Source: Merluccius polli
Taxonomy: Eukaryota > Chordata > Actinopteri > Gadiformes > Merlucciidae
Assembly: GCA_030340625.1 (NCBI GenBank)
Contig: JAOPHQ010000851.1
Coordinates: forward strand, 62,001 to 126,000
Reading direction: 5' to 3'
Length of the DNA: 64,000 nt
Below, piece after piece: positions 1 to 13,400 of the stretch. The notes under the pieces are model-generated. The model was not told the origin of the DNA and did no database searches. It saw only the letters and a list, made by a program, of their open reading frames with translations. Each line of letters starts with the position of its first letter. The stretch's first letter is position 1. The position numbers were made by a program, and so were the translations under genes.

Positions 1-1310
1 TCCTATATTTATTATGTTTATGTCGGTAAAAGTGCATAAGTTGAGGAGCGACACTTACACACAGTGTTACGACTCGCAGGCATAAACTCATCGTATGTCG
101 GTTATGTTGTGTGTATGTTGTGTTTAAATGTGAACTCTGTGGCCGGATCTGCGTTCGGATTTCACTTTCCCGCAAGAATACCCTCCTGGTAAAATTAATC
201 TGCTGAAAAGGCGCTTGGTGGAAGAGAAGCCCTTAAATATGCTGTTTAAAATGGTACGTAGTGGTATGGCCCCGCATCAGACGCGCATCGTTGAGGAGAG
301 CGCAGCGAAGGGGAGCACTCTATGCATGCATTACATTACTGAGTGCAATTTTGGTTCCAGTTTAGCCTGGACAGCAGCATCTGACCATAACGCCATCAGG
401 TATTGAGTGTTGGTTAAACCCCATGACTTATTTCCATCCATCTTCAGTGCAAATTATCGACAGTAGCCTATGCATACTGGGAGAATCCTGGTGGACTCAT
501 TCTAGATATGGGGTGTGGTGGTTTTAATGACGTAGCCATCAGTCTGCCCACATTGGGGGCCCAGATTGCTGTCCACACATCCAATACAATCCGATCAGAA
601 TGTGAGCCTGACCACCTCGGGATGTGGTCTAGCTCATCGGATCACAATGTGAGCAAGATCCAATCTGGGACTGTCCAGACCTGACAGTTAATGCGTCCTG
701 GCAGGATCGGATGATAAGTCACATTAAACTTCAAGTAACCGAGGCCACTGACAGTCAGAGCACAATGTAGTGTAACGATCAGTTTAAAAAGAAAACATAT
801 ACATCTATAATGAGTTATAATCGTATAGTAATCTAATTGTAGCAGTTTACTCCTGCCACACGCCACCGAAGTGGCTTTTGCTGTGGCCCTCCGACACAGG
901 ACTCAGTTAGATGTTGTATTAAATATGTTTATTGGAGATGGCAAGATGGTACCAACCAGAGCAGATTTAACGTGCCGTCATCATGACTGTGGCTCTCCCT
1001 CTCGTGTGTGTTGATAGCTGGTTTATCCTGGGTGACATGATTGCTCTGCACCCCAGGTGTGCAGCCCCACCCAGACCCAGAGTCCCACAGACACTTTAGT
1101 TAGCTAGTGCTAGCCAAGTTTGTGTTTGCCAATTACACGTTTCCCCACCTCCAACAACATGATTGGTTGGAACAAATATAAAGTGAAATAATGTGAAAGG
1201 TCCTGTTCACCCAGATTTGAGCTTCTTTGCCATAAGGCTTATCAAACAGACAGACAGACAAACATTAATCTAAAGACTTTTCAGCCCAACCCCAAAGCAA
1301 TTAAAGTTAA

Positions 1311-1726
1311 AGTGACAATGTGTAAGATTTGCGCCTCTATCAGTTGCAGCACTCACTCAATAACAACCAGCAGCCAAAGCCAACAGGCTGGAGTCGTGTC
1401 AAAACTCAGCTGTGACAATTCTTCATTTCGCTCCACTTCTCAAATTTGCCAATATTAATCCGGGTTTTACCCCTCTTTTTGTCAACTTTTTACTTTTTTA
1501 AGATTTTACTACGGCCCAGAGTAAAACTTTCAAAATACAATGTATCAGGTATAGAGGGAAATTTAATGTATGGGATTGTTGCTATTTGTAGCTGTCAGCA
1601 TGTACTGCAGTAATATCAAGATAATTTTACTACTACTAATAATAATTAAATTTCAAAAATAAAATTAATTTAATTTAAATAAAAAGAAATGTATATATAT
1701 ATTAGTAAATCTTGCACATTGTCACT
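1311..1726. mobile_element. TTAA-flanked MITE-like element with terminal inverted repeats
   Basis: The left end reads AGTGACAATGTGTAAGATTT and the right end, read on the other strand, is almost identical (AGTGACAATGTGCAAGATTT). Both ends are bounded by TTAA (1307-1310 and 1727-1730), the target duplication expected for TTAA-specific elements such as piggyBac or Kolobok. The interior is AT-rich with no coding frame, so this is a non-autonomous copy of about 416 bp inside a ckmt1 intron. Confidence 0.8.
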
Positions 1727-1945
1727 TTAAGTTTCCAGTTTAAAATCTCTTCAAACGTCCCAACGTGCTCTGCTCTCTCACCATCAGTCAGGGATGGATA
1801 AAGAGCACTGAAGAGTTTCACAGAGGAGGGATAAGAGACTGTTTTGCCAAATCAAATTGATTACTGATGCTGAGGCTCAAGCATAATGGTTTTCCATTCT
1901 AATCACTTATGCAGTGAGGGACAAGACAAGGTTGTCCCTTTCAGC

Positions 1946-2500
1946 TCCTTTTCCACTGCATGGCATTGGCTCGACTCGACGTTTTTGGTTCTCTATTGAG
2001 GATAGTACCTGGTACCCCCCCCATATTTTTTTTTAGTATCACCTCGGTTGAGCGTCCATGCGAGCTGAGGCGATATTAAACGTGATAACACTGACGTATT
2101 TGACGTGATAACACTGCAGACTGCTGACTGGTCAGAAGAATCATCAGTGTGTCATTGCGTCATCATTGCATCATCATTGCGCAACATCATCCTACACAAA
2201 CCCACCATTATAACCCACAATTTTTTCAATAATTATTTATTCTGGACTACTCTGCAATCTGCAATGGCCTCCCGCAAATCAACATTTGTCTCCTAGCTGT
2301 GACCAACAGCCACATACCGAGAATCAAGAACACCATCCCATTCGATATCCTCCATTGTTCCTGTGTGTGTCACGTTGTGTGTCGCATTGAAGATGATGTT
2401 ACAATCTGACGTGAGCGGGTATTATCTGCAGTGGAAAGCATCACTTGGTCCCAAAGGGAGTAGAGTCCAGCCGAGCCGATACCATGCAGTGGAAAAGCAC
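1946..2500. mobile_element. Non-autonomous DNA transposon with about 30-bp inverted ends
   Basis: The left end contains TTTTCCACTGCATGG followed by a GGCTCGACTCGAC-like tract. The right end carries the reverse complement (CCATGCAGTGGAAAA preceded by an AGCCGAGCC tract). The two ends pair over roughly 30 bases with a few mismatches. No transposase frame is present. I could not settle the target duplication, so the exact borders and superfamily are uncertain. Confidence 0.65.
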
Positions 2501-2606
2501 CATATACGCTTTTTGCCAGAGAACTTGAACCTGTAGCCATAGCAAACCCCCGCCATGGCAAATATCACTTTGTGTAACTGAGTAAAAATGTGTGTGTGTC
2601 CCTCAG

Positions 2607-2717
2607 GTCCAGCTGGTGCAGACAGTGGTTGACGGGGTCAACTACTTAATCGAGTGCGAGAAGAAACTGGAGAGGGGCCAAGACATCAAAGTGCCACCAT
2701 CCACCAAAGCGAACTAG
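2607..2717 (+). CDS. ckmt1: Mitochondrial creatine kinase (ubiquitous type), last coding exon
   Basis: A phase-0 exon follows a CCTCAG acceptor and encodes 36 residues before TAG. Its core VDGVNYLIECEKKLERGQDI matches the C-terminal tail of the mitochondrial creatine kinases almost residue for residue. The last residues (VPPSTKAN) differ from the mammalian tail. The family works in the mitochondrial intermembrane space, passing phosphate from ATP to creatine. Only this exon is in the window; the catalytic exons lie upstream. A neighbouring pdia3 on the same strand fits the CKMT1A-PDIA3 pair of human 15q15. A cytosolic creatine kinase is less likely because the GVNYLI and RGQDIKVP wording is mitochondrial. 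A poly-C run (about 2721-2736) starts the 3' UTR. Confidence 0.9.
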   Translation, partial: VQLVQTVVDGVNYLIECEKKLERGQDIKVPPSTKAN

Positions 2718-3207
2718 ACCCCCCCCCCCCCCCCCGTAAACCCCCCTGGGCCGACACATACATGCACAAACACTCCCGTGTTGTGCCCACAGAGATACTA
2801 CATATCCACGCCTACACCAGTCATGGTGGCTACCTACATATTTACCTGGCTGATATCTACGTTGTACACCCCTCTGTAATATAATGGAGATGATTCTAAA
2901 TATAAATATATACAGTATATATATTAATATACAGCCATCCTTCCAAACCCACTGGAAGTACCAGACTACCTTTGTGATGACAACCATTTATACATTAAGG
3001 ATGCCTCAATTACAACTCGGGGGAATAGATGGTTGGTCATTTTCCAAGCTTTGCGTGGCTGAATCTGTCTGCCCCCCCCCCCCCCCCCCCCATAACCTCT
3101 CCTCATGCATGATCTATACTTTGTGTGTGTTATTCAATGCCCGTGTATTAACTGGCCATACTTACTTACATTTGAATACATCTATAACATTGTGATTGTA
3201 TAGTTAA

Positions 3208-3490
3208 AGCTGCTGTAGGTAAGGTTTGACAGTTGTAAAGAGAGAGCAGGATATTAGTGCAGAAGAGAGCTTTTGAAATTAAACAACCCAAAAAATATCC
3301 CCATCCCTCCCTACATTTCATCGCCGTTGAGAAGTGTTGCATTCCCTGAACCAATCAGGGAAGAGAGGCAGGCTTGCAGTCAACCAGAGCAGATCTCACA
3401 GTGCATTTCACTCAGTAATGGCTGACAGATGGCTGTGGCATTTCTAAATTACACTCAAATAATAGCTCTTACATCTTACCTACAGCACCT
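3208..3490. mobile_element. TTAA-flanked MITE, 283 bp
   Basis: The ends are AGCTGCTGTAGGTAAG and, on the opposite strand, AGGTGCTGTAGGTAAG, one mismatch in 16. Each is bordered by TTAA (3204-3207 and 3491-3494). There is no coding frame. The end sequence resembles that of the THAP-encoding element at 57680 (AGTGGCAGTAGGCAAC), which suggests related transposase recognition. Confidence 0.8.
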
Positions 3491-4612
3491 TTAAATCATT
3501 TGTTCTCTAATCTCCATTGTGTGGAGTGTTTGTGTGTGTTTCTTGTCACCATCCCAGGTCCATCTGAATGTAGAGCGACCACTAAAAAATCAGCTCAGGG
3601 TTCCCTAAGAGGTGTTTAGTAATGCTCTAACAACAACAACAACAACAACGGGGTCTTAAAAAGTAGTAATTTAAAAACATATGAAGACAAGCTTACTGGT
3701 TTAGACTCACTATATGCTAAAGAAGCGATATCATTCTAACCCAACCATTGAATGTCTTCATGTAGTCTGTTTTATTAAAGAAACCATCTATTTAACAGCA
3801 TACTTGTCCTGGCTCTCATTTTGTCCCCATGTTTTCTTTCATTGTGTCCTACATTTGATACTTGTCTTTCCGCTATTTTCTGAGTGGACTTTGCCTGGCT
3901 TTATACGGCCAGACTTGAAGAGGCCGGAGTGGACTGCTGTAACCATGGCTATTAAACCCCAGCTGCCTGATAGCGATAACTACGGCATTGGGCGGTGTCT
4001 CGTGACAATATTAACCAAGAACTATAGCAATACTGTAATGCAAGGTATCCACAATGTCCCATTGTTACTCGATCATTGTAAAACATTTGATCACAACCCA
4101 ATTCACCGTTCTATTGCAGACTAGTATGGAGTATGCATTTGAAATACGCTCATGTGTAACTATCGCTGTATACAAAGACACCAGCAGTTTGCTTTCGACT
4201 AAACTGCCACATACACGGTCTGATCCACAACAGTGTCTCACTGTGTTGTCTGTACTATAGCACACACACACACACAACAGGGCCTTCAGTGTTATGATGA
4301 ACACACTGCTGAGATATGAAGGGGAACACCACCACCACCCTTCTCTCATCCTCACGTTAAATCTCTGTTTGTCTCCTGTCCTCTCTTTCCAATCTCTCCA
4401 TATTGTTCCTCCATGAAGGGATACACAGTGCATTTATAGGCTCCTATATAGAGCATCCAACGCATCCCAGTCCGTGAACCTCGGTTCTCTGGCACGGCAA
4501 ATGGAAGACTGTGGGTTACCATGACAACCATCTCAGGGAGGAAACGGGGACTCCTACCCAAGAGTGAAGGGGTACCGAGAATGGCTCTCCTATCTGGGGC
4601 GCACACACGCAT

Positions 4613-4613
<1 letters not shown>

Positions 4614-4660
<47 letters not shown>

Positions 4661-4689
4661 GCACACACATGCACACACACTCACGCGTT

Positions 4690-4720
<31 letters not shown>
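4614..4720. repeat. (CA)n microsatellite, interrupted
   Basis: Two CA-dinucleotide runs (about 4614-4656 and 4695-4719) are separated by a degenerate CA-rich spacer. Open frames across it are artefacts of the repeat. Confidence 0.95.
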
Positions 4721-4721
<1 letters not shown>

Positions 4722-7208
4722 GAAAAAACTCACCATCTCAAACATTAACTGGCTAATAACAAAAGGTTTTGCCTGAAATGTAGGTCATGAAATGGGATAT
4801 GTTAAAAAATACAAAAAAGCCAGATCAGAATTGTCACTAAGCAACAGCATCGGTCACACTGCTCCGGGCCATAATAAATGTGGCTCATAATAATACTTCC
4901 TCTTCAGCTCAGTATATTTACTGTAAATATGAGCCAGTCTGAAGGGCAACGCTCTAAAGAGATTAAAAGGGATCAGCTGCCAGCCCAAGGTCTTGGCCAA
5001 GCGACCTGTACGGTCAAACATTATCCGAGAGGCACAATTACAGTCTTGAGCTTCAATGGGGGAAACACAAGTAAAGGGCTTTTCTCAAAGAATTTGTGCT
5101 GCAGTTAATACTCTTTTCGTAGTGCCGTGGAGTGTTTAACGTCTTTTGGGGATCTTTTGCATTTTAGCTGAGAAATTGCATATTCAATACAAAAAACATA
5201 TACAATGTAGGCTATGATAGCAACATTCACTGTTGTATTCCTGCTCCTCATAGAAAAAATAATGCTTTGACCTGCTGACTACAATGTTGATCACTGACGA
5301 CAACGCTGTTTGAATGAAAAGCCAACGTAACCTAAGATATTGTAGTATATAATATTATATTGGGAATGTAGTTGAAGTTTCAAAATGACAACTGATAACA
5401 TGTACCGCCGAGAGAGAGCTCCCTCTAGTGGTCGACATATCGTACTACAACAATGATGAATTAATGAATTAATGTATTCTGATTATGTATTAAGTATTTT
5501 GTAGAAATACTGATGCCTTTATGATATTATAAAAACAAACAGGCCTAGGATTTAAGTAGCTTAATATCACACGTAGGGCAGAAAGGACATTCTGATAAAT
5601 TACGAAATGGACTGTTTTATTCATGGAGAAATAATAGTTTTAAAGAACATATTAAAAACAGAACAAAGATGTCCACTTCATGTGTGTTTGCTTATTACAC
5701 AGTGTAGTGGAGTTGGTATTGGTGTGTTTGGCCTATAAGGGCATGCATCCAAAGTTCATTAAAGGATTACATTTTGAACACCAATGTTGTAAATCTAAAT
5801 CAGCCATGTGTTTGACATTATAAGTAGAATGCATTATTGAATTACATCATTACTGTATATTTGCATGTGAACATTTTGACATTATATAAAAACAGCCTAC
5901 ATAGGCATCATACAATGCCATCAGGGTGAACATGTAGGAAACAAAAACGGTTGTTAATCTTAAACTCTGTTAAAGCATAGAGAGTATTATCTCTATTATA
6001 GTCACTTTAGGGTTGTACCAGGACAGCAAACAGGAACCCTCCTCCTTTGTAAACGACACACGACCTGTCATCCAAGGTTCTGCCTACTGGTGTGAAGATG
6101 GAAACCAGGATCACTTGTTCCTTTATCCTTTTCAGCTCCATTCAACATATGTGTCACTTGAAGCTACAAAAAAACTGAACAAAAAAACTAACAATGAAAT
6201 TAGTTTTCAACCACTGATAATTGTAGCCTACCTGTTGTAGGCCGACCTCAGGGGGAATGGTTTACATTGCACAGCTAAATGAGTAGGGGTCATGAGGGTC
6301 ACTCAATCCCCATTCCTAAGAAGTCTATTACAATATGATACGTTACATTGATTTCAGATGACCTGTCCTGAATAGCAACTTTCTTTTTAGAATAGTATCT
6401 TTATTTTCCATTCGGTTACGTTTCAAAGTAACATGAAACCTGTGTTTGGTTTGAATCCTGCATACATCCGTCCTGCTTATGGGGCACAGATGTACTATTA
6501 CCATGGGAGACCATGGTAATAGTAATGACCATGCTCCTGTGCAGATAGCATCAAGGACACTCAGGTTACCAGCCAGGTAAGTAGGCTGTGTTCTCACTAC
6601 ACTACACTGCTTGATTTTCAATGGATTTTTAAATGATCTAATAATAATAATACATTACGAAATAAAATGTTACTAAATCAATAAAATACCTGATTAGAAT
6701 CACCAAATTAGACGCCATTAATTCATTAATGATTACCATCATTAATATAATAACAATAAAAATAAATGTCATCATCGTCCACTACTGATATTTTCCTCCA
6801 TATCTCCTACTTATATCATAGGCCTACATATTTACTCACATTTGTATTCAACAGAAATATATGAAAAAGTTTCTTAAATTGTCCTCCTAAATGAAATGCT
6901 CCCACCTGCTTAAACTCAACATAACCTACATCCGATAACAGGTTAAATCAAAGGGACCAGGAGGCGTATCGTTCATCCTTCCTCACTCCTGCCAACACAA
7001 CGAGTTAATCAGGTCACTACGATGTTTGTGACTATAATACATAGACGTAGTATTCATTAAATAACTGATGTAAACCTCTCGCGGCGTTACTACCGCTTCG
7101 TCACACACAAAATGTTTACTTTGAAGAATCGGGATTGGTGCTGAAACAAGGAAATCATGTGTGCCCTCCTGTGATTGGCTGTCGGAGCGGCGTGACGAGG
7201 TTGAAAAG

Positions 7209-7227
7209 CCAATGGGAGGCTGCCACA
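7209..7227 (+). promoter_or_regulatory. Probable ER stress response element (ERSE) of pdia3
   Basis: The sequence is CCAAT, then exactly nine bases (GGGAGGCTG), then CCACA. It matches the ERSE consensus CCAAT-N9-CCACG at all but the last base. It lies about 185-205 bp upstream of the pdia3 start codon. A second, inverted CCAAT box (ATTGG) and a TGACG-type core occur just upstream near 7172-7198. In other vertebrates ERSEs bind NF-Y plus ATF6/XBP1 and induce ER chaperones, which suits a protein disulfide isomerase gene. Function here is inferred from sequence only. Confidence 0.7.
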
Positions 7228-7412
7228 CTGTGGTTAGTTCGAGGGGGCTCGGTCATCATAGCCTCGCCGACGCTTTCTCTTTCTTTTCAGAAACCTACAT
7301 TTGGGTTTACGGGAAGTCCTCCCCTGGCTTAAACCTCGTCGACGGAGGCCGTCCGTATCTTATTTGCACGGAGTTTCTTTCCATCGTAACTACGTTTGCA
7401 TAATCTCCTGAC

Positions 7413-10400
7413 ATGTTGAGGTTATTGGTGTTGGCTTTTCTCGCCGGGTCCATCCAGGCCAGCGACGTGCTTGAATTTACAGATGACGACTTCGAGAGCC
7501 GGATCGGAAACCATGACATGGTTCTGGTAGAGTTTTTCGCCCCTTGGTAAGTCTATATTTATCTACTATCTAGTGCTTTGTACAATTTACTACTAAAAGT
7601 AGTACTATGTATGACTATGTATAATGGAGTCATGCAACATGATTGTAAAATGAGCTGTGAACTGCTGGGTGCTTCAAATTGGCTATTACGTGTGCTCATC
7701 ATTCTGAATTTAAAAATGTCGCAAAATGGCTTAAGATCGATGCAACTCGTGGATTTAGTTGTGTTGTACCGTTACGTTTTTGCAGAAACTAAATGTCCCC
7801 GGATGTCATGTGTTCGAAACTGACACTCCGACGACGATGTCTGTGGTTAGCAGCTAGCCGGTTAGCGGCTAACGCTGTGGCCAGAACCAGTGACGTGTTT
7901 AGACGTGCACGGCCAAGCAGCACCATGGTGATCCGACCCAGTTTGCATCATGGTGTAGATATTACCCAGATCCGGTCTAACCCCCTGGTTAGCTGGGGAG
8001 GATGCGGTAGAAAGGACTAGACGTGGGCATGCTAAGGAAGTTAGTGCGGTTCGGCCTCACGCTGTTGTAACGTCCTGATTGGCTGGGGAAGTTTTGGTGG
8101 CCTCCTCTGATTGGCCCTCCTGTGCTGTTGCATAGTTTCCGATGCCAAACTTGAACAGGCTTGAACTCCCTGCTGTACTAAACCAGTGACAAATTTGGAT
8201 AGCTAAATATTCTTACCTTTTTGCAGTTTTAATGTTTTCACTCAACTTTAGCCCTATAACTTTTTTTCTTTTGTCAGAGTTGGGCGTCCTTGCATGATTA
8301 GATTCAAGAAGCTTTATTTATCCCGATGGAAATTACTGTGCAACAGTTGCAATACAAAGGTGGGAAGGTAATACAGGGTTAGAGTAAAAATAAGCTAACA
8401 AAATAAATCAAACAATTAACTAAATGCAACAATGCAAGCACTTACAGGTAACATAAGTACTAAATGTGACAAACTACAAACTAAATAAGTGAAAAGGAGT
8501 GGTAAAGAAGTGGTAACAGTGATTACTGACAACTAACTTATTTAGATAAATGATTTTGGTCATATTCAACACATGGTGAAGATTCCCATTGAGGCCTTCA
8601 TTGATTTTGCTTGACGGATAAACATATCCTGTGTTTCACTTAGGTGCGGCCATTGTAAACGACTGGCGCCTGAGTATGAAGCAGCTGCCACACGCCTGAA
8701 GGGCATCGTCTCGTTGGCCAAGGTATAGCATCACTTGATGTCGCTTCACTTCACTTTGTATTGCATTGATGTTCATACTTGGGCAATGTTGTCATGTCAT
8801 TTTTTTTTTTTAAATCTCGTAATATTTTTTAGGTTGACTGTACATCCAGCAACACCATCTGTAGCAAGTATGGAGTCAGTGGGTACCCGACACTAAAGAT
8901 CTTCAGGGATGGCGAGGACGCTGGTGGCTATGATGGTCCCAGAACCGCAGGTGATGGGCTTTCAGATGACTCTAAGGAACTAGGATGTCTTTTTGAAAAC
9001 TGTGCGGTGTTATTGTAACAGAGTTGACATCGGTCCTCTGTGGTAAACCTCACTCCAGAACCTAGCGTCTGAGAACCGTCGGTTACATAATAAGGCCCAT
9101 TTAACTTCACACTTTACCTGAGAGCCCTGCGGTGTACCATCAACATGCTGTGGGCCAACTTTCAGAGCATTTTCAGTCATTAGTTACACATTAGGTACGA
9201 TTGCGTGCCCGAGTACAATTGCCCCCCCCACTCCCCTGCCGGTCAGAGTTCACATTGGAAATGTTGTTCCGTACCTGAGTACACTTGTGTATCTACACAT
9301 TCTGTTACAGTGGGTGGCGGTATGCACCTAGTTGGTTTGCGAGTCACTGATGAACACAAATAAGAAGAGCACACTATGGGACATTTGTTTGTTGTCGCTC
9401 GAGTGTAGAAAAGCACCAATCGCAAGATCCCAAGAACCCAAGCCCATACAATGGAGTCAACCTTCACGCTATGCCTACTATTATTGATATTTTGGAGTAC
9501 ACATAAACCGTACTCGAGACCACCAAGTGGACTCGGGCACGGTTAGTCGATCCGTGCTTGGGTAAGGTACAGTGTTCACACTAATCAAACAAACTGGACT
9601 TTGGGCTCAAGTGTACTCTGATCCAGGCCCGGGTCTCTGATGTGAAAACGCCTTCAATCAGTTTTTCCCCCTCTATTTATCCCTCTGTTATTGTTATCCA
9701 TGTGCCTCATTAATTTCATTTCCCTCTCATTGGCTCCTTCTAGACGGCATCGTAAGCCACCTGAAGAAACAGGCCGGTCCGGCCTCTGTGGCAATCCAGA
9801 CCCAGGCAGACTTTGACAAGCTTGTTGCAGGCAAAGACGCAAGTGTTGTAGGTGAGTTGTTGGATGTGGCTTTTTTACTTCTTCCACTGAAACCATGAAT
9901 TGATTTATGTACTTGGGTAAATATTTTTAATGTCTCTTTTCTTCTCCATGTTACCACACTTTAATGCTGAAATGGTATGATTAAGGGTGTGTGTCAATAG
10001 TAACTGTAGTAGTTTAACCAAACTTTGGCACAACTTTTGTTTATTGGGAATGAAGGTCTTTAAGTGGTTAAAATGGGTTAGCATTTCTGGGGCACTTTTC
10101 AATGTGTGCAATGTGCTTGTCTGACTATGATTCCACATTAAAAATGCATAGTCACCAACTTTTCCAAACATGGATAATACTTTGTTCAAGAGATGAGGAG
10201 GGGGATAGGTGGAGATGGATAAGATGGCGAGAATACACATGCAGAGATGGCCCACTGTAGTGCATGAAGCGTAGTGCCCCTGGCAACACTTGTTGACTCT
10301 CCTATTTCTTCCCAGGTTTCTTTGCTGATGGTGGAAGTGCAGCCCAGATAGAGTTCCTTAAGGCAGCCAGTGCACTGAGGGAGTCGTACCGCTTCGCCCA

Positions 10401-13400
10401 CACCAACTCTGAGGATCTCCTGCAGAAACATGGCATCCAGGAGGAGTATGTTGCACTTCTCTTGCAGTCCATTATTGATTTACTGATCTCTTGTTTGGTT
10501 TTTAAAACCAAGTAAATGAAAGGAGTTTCAGAGAATGCTGCATGACTTTGGCTTGCTGGGGGGGAGCATTTTATGTTTGGCAGAGGACTAGAGATGAACG
10601 GTGGACTGCTCTCTTTACAGGGGAGTGGTCCTCTTCCGGCCCACGCTACTCAATAACAAGTTTGAGGAGAGCACAGTGGCATTCAGTGGGGATGCGTTCA
10701 TCAGCAGCAAGATCAAGAAGTTTATCCAGGACAACATGTGAGTGTGTGGATCTTATTTATGTTTTTTTGTCCACTGAATTCTGCTCTGATTACTGGAATC
10801 CCAATCTTGACTTGGTTTTTTAGACAAATATTTACCCAGCATAAAGGCTGCAGAATCATTCAAATTACAAAGTTGGCCCTAGTTAAACAGTGCCCTGATT
10901 TAATGCTATAAATATGTATAAATACCTCAATGGAAGGAACATTATTTACTTGCACAGCCTTTTAGTGAAGCCAAATGTCTTTATGGTTTCCTTCTTCTGC
11001 AGCTTTGGAATATGCCCGTACATGACAGACGACAACAAGGACCAGCTGAAGGGGAAGGATCTGTTGGTGGCCTACTATGATGTGGACTATGAGAAGAACC
11101 CCAAGGGCTCCAACTACTGGAGGAACAGGTTGGCACTACAAAACCTAGCTGCTGGAAGTTGTGTGCTTTTTTTTGTTTTTTATTTGGTGCGCAGTGTATG
11201 TGCTGCACTGTTGGTATTTTACCATTACCTGTGTAAGCAATGAGGTGTTTTAGTCATTAAACCACTAGGACACACTTGGGTGTAGTGGACTAGGTGTACT
11301 TGGTTATATAAAAACTTAACTGAGCCATTTGGAAGGTAAACAAAACAAGTTGATGGGAGGAAAATATAAAAATAGCAGCCTTAAATTAAAAAAAGAGGTG
11401 GTACTCTCCTTTTTTAATTGAAGGCTGTACATACACTATACTATAGTGTATGGACATAGGAATACTAAAAACTATCAGAAGACTTTCTCCAACCCGAAAC
11501 CACAAAGAGCCATAGAACCATGTCCCGGTTTGGGTCTCTGAAACTTCTAATGGTTGGGCCCATCTTTTTTTGTACTTTAGGGTAATGAAGGTGGCCAAGA
11601 GCTTCCTGGATCAGGGCAAGTCGCTGAACTTTGCTGTGGCCAGCAAGAACGTCTTCAGCCAGGAAATCTCTGAGATGGGCCTGGACGCCAGCACCGGCGA
11701 GCTGCCCGTCATCGGCCTCCGCACCGCCAAGGGAGACAAATATGTCATGACTGAGGAGTTCACGTAGGTGCCATTGTCTGCAGATGTGTTGAATCCATAA
11801 TGGGGACTTTTGATATTGGAATTTATTGGTCCTCATGGTTGTACCATATTGTACGATTTCATGGAAAAATGCCAGAGAAAAGGATCATTGACACTTGATG
11901 AATTCTTTTGGGATAATATTGAGAACTGACTAACATGGAAATAGTTTCTTCAATGCACTTTAGAGTAGACCTTTTTTTTTTTTTTTATCTGATTTTGACA
12001 CAACCGTCGTTGCAATTTCTTTGCGATATTGCATCGAGGACAGATGAGAATTCTAAATGTTAAAGTAACACACAATAGTTGTAGAAATATAAAAGTACTT
12101 AATTTATGCATACAAAAGACCCTTCACTAACAGAATGCGGTCCAGATCCTAGTTGTATTTTATACAAGTTTGGCCTCACCCAGGAATCCGAGATTAGATT
12201 AACGTATCATTGTGCCAGAGTCTTAAAAACCACAGGAATAAATGAATGTGTTACACAGAGGTTGCGCTAGACTTTTTCGTTGTCCGTCATTTTGACTGAC
12301 GGGGTCATAATAATCCCGTCATAATCTATTTTTAACGGTCACTTTAATTTTTAAAATGATAATAATGACATGTTCAATAGCAATTAATTTTAATTCATTT
12401 TTAATTAATATTCAGTCCAAAGAAGCTGAACAAATAATCCACACCGTGGATGCACACATCAAGCACAAGAATATGTAAGAATATCGGCCGCCAGGCCATT
12501 CGCGTATAGTGGGGCTTCACTGTCATCACACGGATAATTCGCATATAGTGGGGTGTTTGGTGATTCATCACCACAATGCGGGCGGGTGCTAGTTGATCCA
12601 CTAGTCAACACGCGGGAGCTAGTTGATATAGTCAACACGCTGCCAGGCGGACGAGTTTTCAAGGCGTCGCGATCGCGGATAATTCGCGTGACGCGGGGCT
12701 TCACGGTCCACCTTCCTCCTGGTCCGCATGGACTTGAAGCGCGTCCCGCTTGCACATAATCAAATGTTTCAAGTGGGTTTGTTGTTTCAACACTCAACTG
12801 CCGTGACATTTTTCTTCTTTTCTACTTTTCTTCTTCGACAACAGCCAATTAATATGCTCATCGCCACCAAGTGGTCAGGGTGTGAATTGCAATCTGTCAA
12901 AATGGCGGACGGCCTTTAGATTTTTCCGTCACCGTTTTAAAAAAAACGGTCAATGAAAATATTCGGTTAACGCGACCCCTGGTGTTACATTTCCATGGCA
13001 TTTTCGAACAAAGTATAGTATTGAACAAAACCAGTTTGTACGACATGTATGTATGAAATGTGAACATGGTAGCAGTGTGGCAGTGAGATCTACAAGTGGT
13101 ATGCACAACTCCTCAATGGTGGCGACGCAGTCTTGTGGTTTCCCATCTTCGGGGGTGGGCAGCAAGTAGCTGTATTCAAAACGGTACACCTTCGTAGAGT
13201 AATGTTCGGCATGGCAAGCAACACATTATGGTACAACAAGGATCTTGATGCTGTCAAGTGTGATGTGCTCTGTGTAAGCCACATAGATGACACCCCATGA
13301 GGTACAAACAAAGTTAATGGCATATAACCCACCAGCCTCCTATTGGCAGTAACTGCAATTGCTGCTGCTGCCACCATATTCATAACAGTGGTAGACCGGC

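Larger units (their letters stand above)
1..2606. other. Intron and upstream sequence of ckmt1, no exon recognised
   Basis: This stretch lies upstream of the last ckmt1 coding exon and is presumably its last intron. I looked for the preceding creatine kinase exon and did not find it, so the intron probably begins before the window. Two short transposon-like elements are annotated separately inside it. The rest, including 480-780, which has a dispersed-repeat look, shows no gene I can support. Confidence 0.5.
2718..7208. other. ckmt1 3' UTR and ckmt1-pdia3 intergenic region
   Basis: No coding exon is recognisable here. The first part is presumably the 3' UTR of ckmt1; its polyadenylation site could not be fixed. 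The region includes poly-C runs (2721-2736 and about 3073-3091), a TTAA MITE, a (CAA)n tract near 3628-3649, CA microsatellites (4614-4720) and AT-rich sequence from 5100 to 6900. A perfect 14-bp inverted repeat with a 4-bp loop lies at 6493-6524. Confidence 0.6.
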
